From Alisma plantago-aquatica (Eukaryota > Streptophyta > Magnoliopsida > Alismatales > Alismataceae): 64,000 nt of DNA. The stretch lies in NCBI GenBank assembly GCA_963693085.1, contig OY856409.1:665289591-665353590 (forward strand), given 5' to 3'. How positions within the stretch are numbered: the stretch's first letter is position 1; each line of letters begins with the position of its first letter. Shown here one piece after another: positions 60,210 to 64,000 of this stretch. The translations under genes and the position numbers were made by a program. The notes under the pieces were generated by a model that searched no databases, had not been told where the DNA came from, and saw only the letters and a program-made list of their open reading frames with translations.

Positions 60210-61989
60210 ACCTGGGATTTTTCTTGGATAAACATATAAGATGATGTCATCATCATCCTCCTTAGAACAACCAAGAACATCAACCGTGTTTCATGGGGAT
60301 TTCAGCAATGAACCAAAAGAGTTCGAAATAGAAGAAAATAACCAACAAATCATAGAGAACTTGATGCAATATCAATGTTTAAGGGTTAAAGTTATAAAAC
60401 CCGCCTCAAATCTGATCTCCAAGCTCCAAGATCCACGGCTATAATGGTGGATGGAGTTATAGCAACTTCCCAAGGTCCGTTCTTGAGCTATTGGATGAAA
60501 AAGATGGCTAGAATTGGAAATCGGGTAAAGAAGACCAAGAATCAAGCATTGCTTTAGGGTTTCCACCATGAATCCGAGGTAGAAGATGATAAAAACCTTA
60601 CCAACATGTTGTGTTCGTCCTTCTTCTACTCCTGATCTCTTCCTTGGTCGGCCAAAGCAAAGTGATAAGAGAAAAACTAAGGAAACATCCTTATGTGTAT
60701 TGGAAAAAGAACATGGATAAGGGATTTTCAAGGAAAGAGAAAATGGATTATTTTCTTTTAATTCCAAAATAATTTCCATCAAATCCCCCTCCATTTCTTG
60801 GCCACGAAGCCATATTCATGTTCTTGCAAAACATCTCCATTATCCAAAGATTAATGGAAAAGAAATTAAGCACCTTAAAGAGTTATATATTAATATCCAT
60901 CCTTTTATTGGATATTACTTTTTATTATAATAATGTGAGTGGCTTCCACTCAACCAAGATCTTTTTGTGCCATAGCAAGGCACAAGCTCGTACAAATATA
61001 TTGCAAACACATACTTCAACTTTTGGTTGAAGGTCTCCTTAATTAATTTATTTCTTTTTGCATTAAATTAAATTAAAGTCCCATATATGCTTAAATCTTG
61101 ATTATTTTAATGTCAAGATTCACTCTCCTCCAAAACAATTCAAATGAGGCACCCCTCTCATTTTCTTTGCTCTACTTGATGCCAAGAAACACGAGAGACC
61201 CTCTAGAAGTGGTATTTTTCATGTTGAACCCTAGGTTTAGGGTAAATTGCACATTACACCAAAACTAGGTTTTAATGCACAAGGATTGCTCTACAAGCTT
61301 TATCTTGATGCCCAAGCTTGTGGAAACCATACCACTACATCATATTTATTCTTATGATGTATCAACATCAGAGGAACATCTTACCATGTGAAATTTGCAA
61401 GTTAACCCCTCAACTTGGGTAATTTGCACTTTAGTCCAAAATTAACAAAACAATGTTTCAACATCATTCAAAAAGGACTGAAATTGAAATATACGTTCCT
61501 CAAAAAACTTAATTAATTTTCAAAAGATAAGTGCAAACGTCTAATCAAATTTATTAAACAAAACACCTAGGGTTAGAACATAACCCAGGTCAGGGATGTT
61601 ACAGTAGCAATGCAGATATTTCTCATGGCTCATACAGCCTATCAGTCTCATTTGTTACCTCTCACTAGGCAACATAGTATCATTACTTTCAAAACTTGTA
61701 GAGTGCTTTTAATGAATATGACATCATAACTCTTACCTATCTATGCTCACTATTTTGTAAGAATCTGCATGGTTAATATAATTGATAATAGACACATTAT
61801 CTCTACATCAGCACAATGCAAAACAAAGGTGACTTTACTATGCAAGGATTGCACCACTATGCCCTTATTAGGGTTAGGGTTTCCCTTTTTAATTCAATTA
61901 GGGTTAACCAACCCCTTTAGCTTAATTAGGAATAGTGATTCCTCATTCATAATTCAGTCATAGAGTTTCATGCTTAAAAGCATATCCCA

Positions 61990-62165
61990 GAATTAGGGTT
62001 TACTATTCACATCATCACATTACCTTAGATTAGGGTTCACTATTCATATCTCATCACATTACCCTAGATTAGGGTTTACTATTCATATCTCATCACATTA
62101 CCCTAGATTAGGGTTTACTATTCATATCTCATCACATTACCCTAGATTAGGGTTTACTAATCATA
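61990..62165 (-). repeat. 39-bp telobox minisatellite, A 5' LTR
   Basis: Same array as 16495-16678 in A's other LTR, with the same number of copies and the same phase, so it predates A's insertion. Confidence 0.88.
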
Positions 62166-62657
62166 TTACAATGAATTAAGATCATACCATCATCATGTAT
62201 GAGGATTACTTCCATTAATGACCTCAAATTAGGGTTAAGATTCATTAAACATCATAGTTAGGATTTCATGATCTCACTTGATATGGATCATACCCTAATT
62301 AGGTATCCATCTTTATTAGGAGTTCAGTACTTGATTGCCATTCATATAAGAACTCTTCTCTTTCATCTTTATATAAGTTGATGTTTACATCATCCTTGAT
62401 TGGCTAAGTCAATTCAACATTGACATCATGGGTTATGTCATTACTATTGTGATTATTAAAGCTCACTTGTTCAAAGAGTATTAGTCACTCTATCCCATCA
62501 AGGTACCTTTGTAATGTTCACCATTGATTACAACATGCATTAATCAACTAATTACTTGGTCCCTTAATCACTTTAGGTATCTATGAGGTTTAGGTTAATC
62601 AACCACTAAACCATCTTGACTACTAAGGCATCAAACGATCTTGACCTTTTTAAACCT

Positions 62658-63515
62658 CAAACGGTATTGCACACTAAACCCCCAAACGGTCTTGGACAGA
62701 CCTTGAAACCGTTTGGTGTTGAAGACCGTTTGTTCTTGTTGACTTTTGAAACCGCATGGTAAAGTGCACAATCAAGACCGTTTGCTCAAGATGGAGTGAA
62801 GACCGCTTGGTCTTGTTGATCGTTTGGTCAAGTTTGACTTTGAAACCGCATGAGATCAAACAGTTTGGGATTGTTTGGTCCCAAATGGTCTTGAGACCGT
62901 TTGGACTCAAACGGTCTTGAGACGGTTTGGACCCAAAAGGTCTTGAGACCGTTTGGTCCAAACCACCTCAAAACTGCAAGGACCAAAAAGTTTCTCAACC
63001 ACTCCAATTGACTTAGGGTTTCCAATGTTAAACCCCACAATCGATCATGCACTTGTTAGCCACTCATCAATTGTGTCAAATAGGTCAAACCTCAACTGAT
63101 TTGACACTCAATTTACCCTCAATTGATCATCAATTAAGGCTTGGATCAATTGGATTAGGGTTTCAAATTGATGACCCTTCAACATACTTCAATGTGAGTC
63201 CAATTGATTTGAAATCATTGAACCATCATCCAATTTGGTCATGTCCTGACCCCAAACGGTCTTGGGATCATTTGGATGACCTCCAAACGGTCTTGAGACC
63301 GTTTTCTCAAGTCAACACCAAAAACTAACTCAACCAATTAAGGTTTGGCTCATTGGATTGATCACTAGGTCAACAATCGATTGCACCTCAACTAATTACC
63401 TTTAGATTTTCAACCACTTAACCATAGTCAACCCTAGACCTCCAAACGGTCTTGGATGATCCCCATACGGTCTTGGGATTGTTTGGATGATCTCCAAATA
63501 GTTTTGAAACTATTT
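62658..63515. repeat. AACGG/CCGTT near-palindrome array, A 5' LTR (cut short)
   Basis: Counterpart of 35477-36330. The array is interrupted by the insertion starting at 63647. Confidence 0.85.
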
Positions 63516-63646
63516 GTCGATTATTTTATCAAAACCAAGTTATTAAATTAAGGTTTGAACCCTAGGTTTGGTCACCAAATCAACAATTGATTATTCATCA
63601 ACTTGATATCATTGGATCCTCAATTGGTCAACCCTACTTAACCCTA

Positions 63647-64000
63647 TTGGTATGTATGCCCTGAGAGCCAATCATAGGATGATTGATGAGATACATTAAG
63701 ATTGATTTGATAAACATAAAAGGCAAGCCTCCAATTCTTTCGGGTTCAGTCATATGAGATAGTGATAGAACAGATTGAATGTCTAGAGAATGACAGTAAT
63801 CAATGACGTATGCTTTCAGGATCAGGACCTGAACAATGAGATCATACAGATGCTAAGAGTTTGTACATTCTTGTTATGTCCCTATTCGGGTGTCATTGTG
63901 GAAGGTAGATAGACATCAATGACACACAAGACTAGATTGTGGTGTTGGTTGATGACAAAATCTCATTAGTCATGATATAGAGATATCAAACCAAACACAT
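63647..64000. mobile_element. Start of another insertion, possibly a copia LTR
   Basis: A's LTR sequence ends at ...taaccct a (63646) and unrelated DNA begins, with tggtatgtatgccctgagag at 63648. A phrase of the form TG...tgccct.agagccaat near the start is reminiscent of some plant Ty1/copia LTRs, but no TSD, opposite end or coding region is in the window, so the class is a guess. No reading frame of note. Confidence 0.35.

Larger units (their letters stand above)
55899..61603 (-). repeat. B 5' LTR (5705 bp)
   Basis: Plus-strand left end tgtgacgtccgtcttgtg, right end gtcagggatgttaca. Same module order as the 3' LTR: Arg/Gln segment 56437-56525, degenerate telobox repeats 58080-58235, near-palindrome array 58731-60209. 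It carries an extra block of about 160 bases near 55935-56095. Confidence 0.92.
45469..61608 (-). mobile_element. B: complete Ty3/gypsy chromovirus nested in A
   Basis: Element 45474-61603 (16,130 bp), TSD gtagc on both sides. Minus-strand order: 5' LTR 61603-55899, primer site 55892-55879, gag-pol 55763 to about 51120, polypurine tract, 3' LTR 51071-45474. Internal length 4827 bp, nearly equal to A. Hand counts give about 15 differences in 440 and 9 in 135 aligned LTR bases. Same orientation as its host A. Confidence 0.93.
14523..63646 (-). mobile_element. A: Ty3/gypsy chromovirus (Tekay/Del type), hosts E2, hAT, B
   Basis: Read on the minus strand: 5' LTR (right), primer site 43884-43871, gag-pol 43754-39098, polypurine tract, 3' LTR (left). 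E2 plus one TSD copy (16991-35300) and B plus one TSD copy (45474-61608) are later insertions. Each LTR shows the empty site for the insertion in the other: gtatt occurs once at 62478-62482 and gtagc once at 16112-16116. Without insertions the 3' LTR is about 6.2 kb (5.2 kb after also removing the hAT) and the internal region 4846 bp. The start of the 5' LTR lies outside the window, beyond a further insertion at 63647, so A's TSD cannot be checked. Confidence 0.9.
43892..63646 (-). repeat. A 5' LTR, split by B and by a right-edge insertion
   Basis: LTR sequence occupies 43892-45473 and 61609-63646 (about 3.6 kb visible). B lies between them with TSD gtagc (45469-45473, 61604-61608); the corresponding uninterrupted site in the other LTR is at 16112-16116. 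At 63647 the match to 36437 onward stops abruptly. It contains the empty site of E2 (62470-62500). Confidence 0.9.

Overview
The window is repeat-dense plant nuclear DNA, probably intergenic or pericentromeric heterochromatin of a flowering plant with a large genome. The evidence is Ty3/gypsy chromovirus retrotransposons of Tekay/Del type (initiator-tRNA-Met type primer sites and a chromodomain-like pol end), plant L1-type LINEs, a tRNA-derived SINE, hAT elements and a PIF/Harbinger relic, with no recognisable host gene. The species cannot be named from what is visible. Most of the sequence is explained by nested insertions whose ends, target-site duplications (TSDs) and, in two cases, empty sites can be read directly.

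Layout. (1) 1-8329: element E1 (+), a gypsy element without pol, cut by the left window edge; it sits inside a decayed PIF/Harbinger transposon whose remains are at 8332-9360. (2) 9361-14522: the only stretch outside large LTR elements, holding short tandem duplications, a hAT MITE (10441-10712), a tRNA-SINE (10949-11115), a 5'-truncated LINE (12156-12483) and unrecognised unique DNA. (3) 14523 to about 63646: element A (-), a gypsy element with gag-pol (39098-43754) and LTRs of about 6.2 kb. Its left (3') LTR is split by E2 (+, 16991-35295, TSD gtatt) and carries a 1 kb hAT element (37491-38497). Its right (5') LTR is split by B (-, 45474-61603, TSD gtagc), a second gag-pol gypsy element. E2's own 3' LTR is split by a nearly complete L1 LINE (28775-34971, 17-bp TSD). 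(4) 63647-64000: a further insertion, possibly a copia LTR, runs off the right edge inside A's 5' LTR.

Relationships. A and B are degraded autonomous-type elements (gag, protease, RT, RNase H, integrase, chromodomain). E2 keeps an intact 381-codon gag but has no pol, and E1 is a more decayed element of the same plan. All four share primer site, polypurine tract, LTR termini and several LTR modules, so E1 and E2 were plausibly moved by A/B-like enzymes. Hand counts on sampled aligned stretches put LTR divergence at roughly 9% for E1, 6% for A, 4-5% for B and 3% for E2. This agrees with the nesting order A, then B and E2, then the LINE in E2.

The most unusual signals lie in the LTRs: arrays of near-palindromes built on AACGG/CCGTT, a 39-bp telobox-containing minisatellite, and a short open segment (Arg/Gly-rich then Gln-rich, ending in a stop) just after a splice-acceptor-like site and preserved across three LTR lineages.
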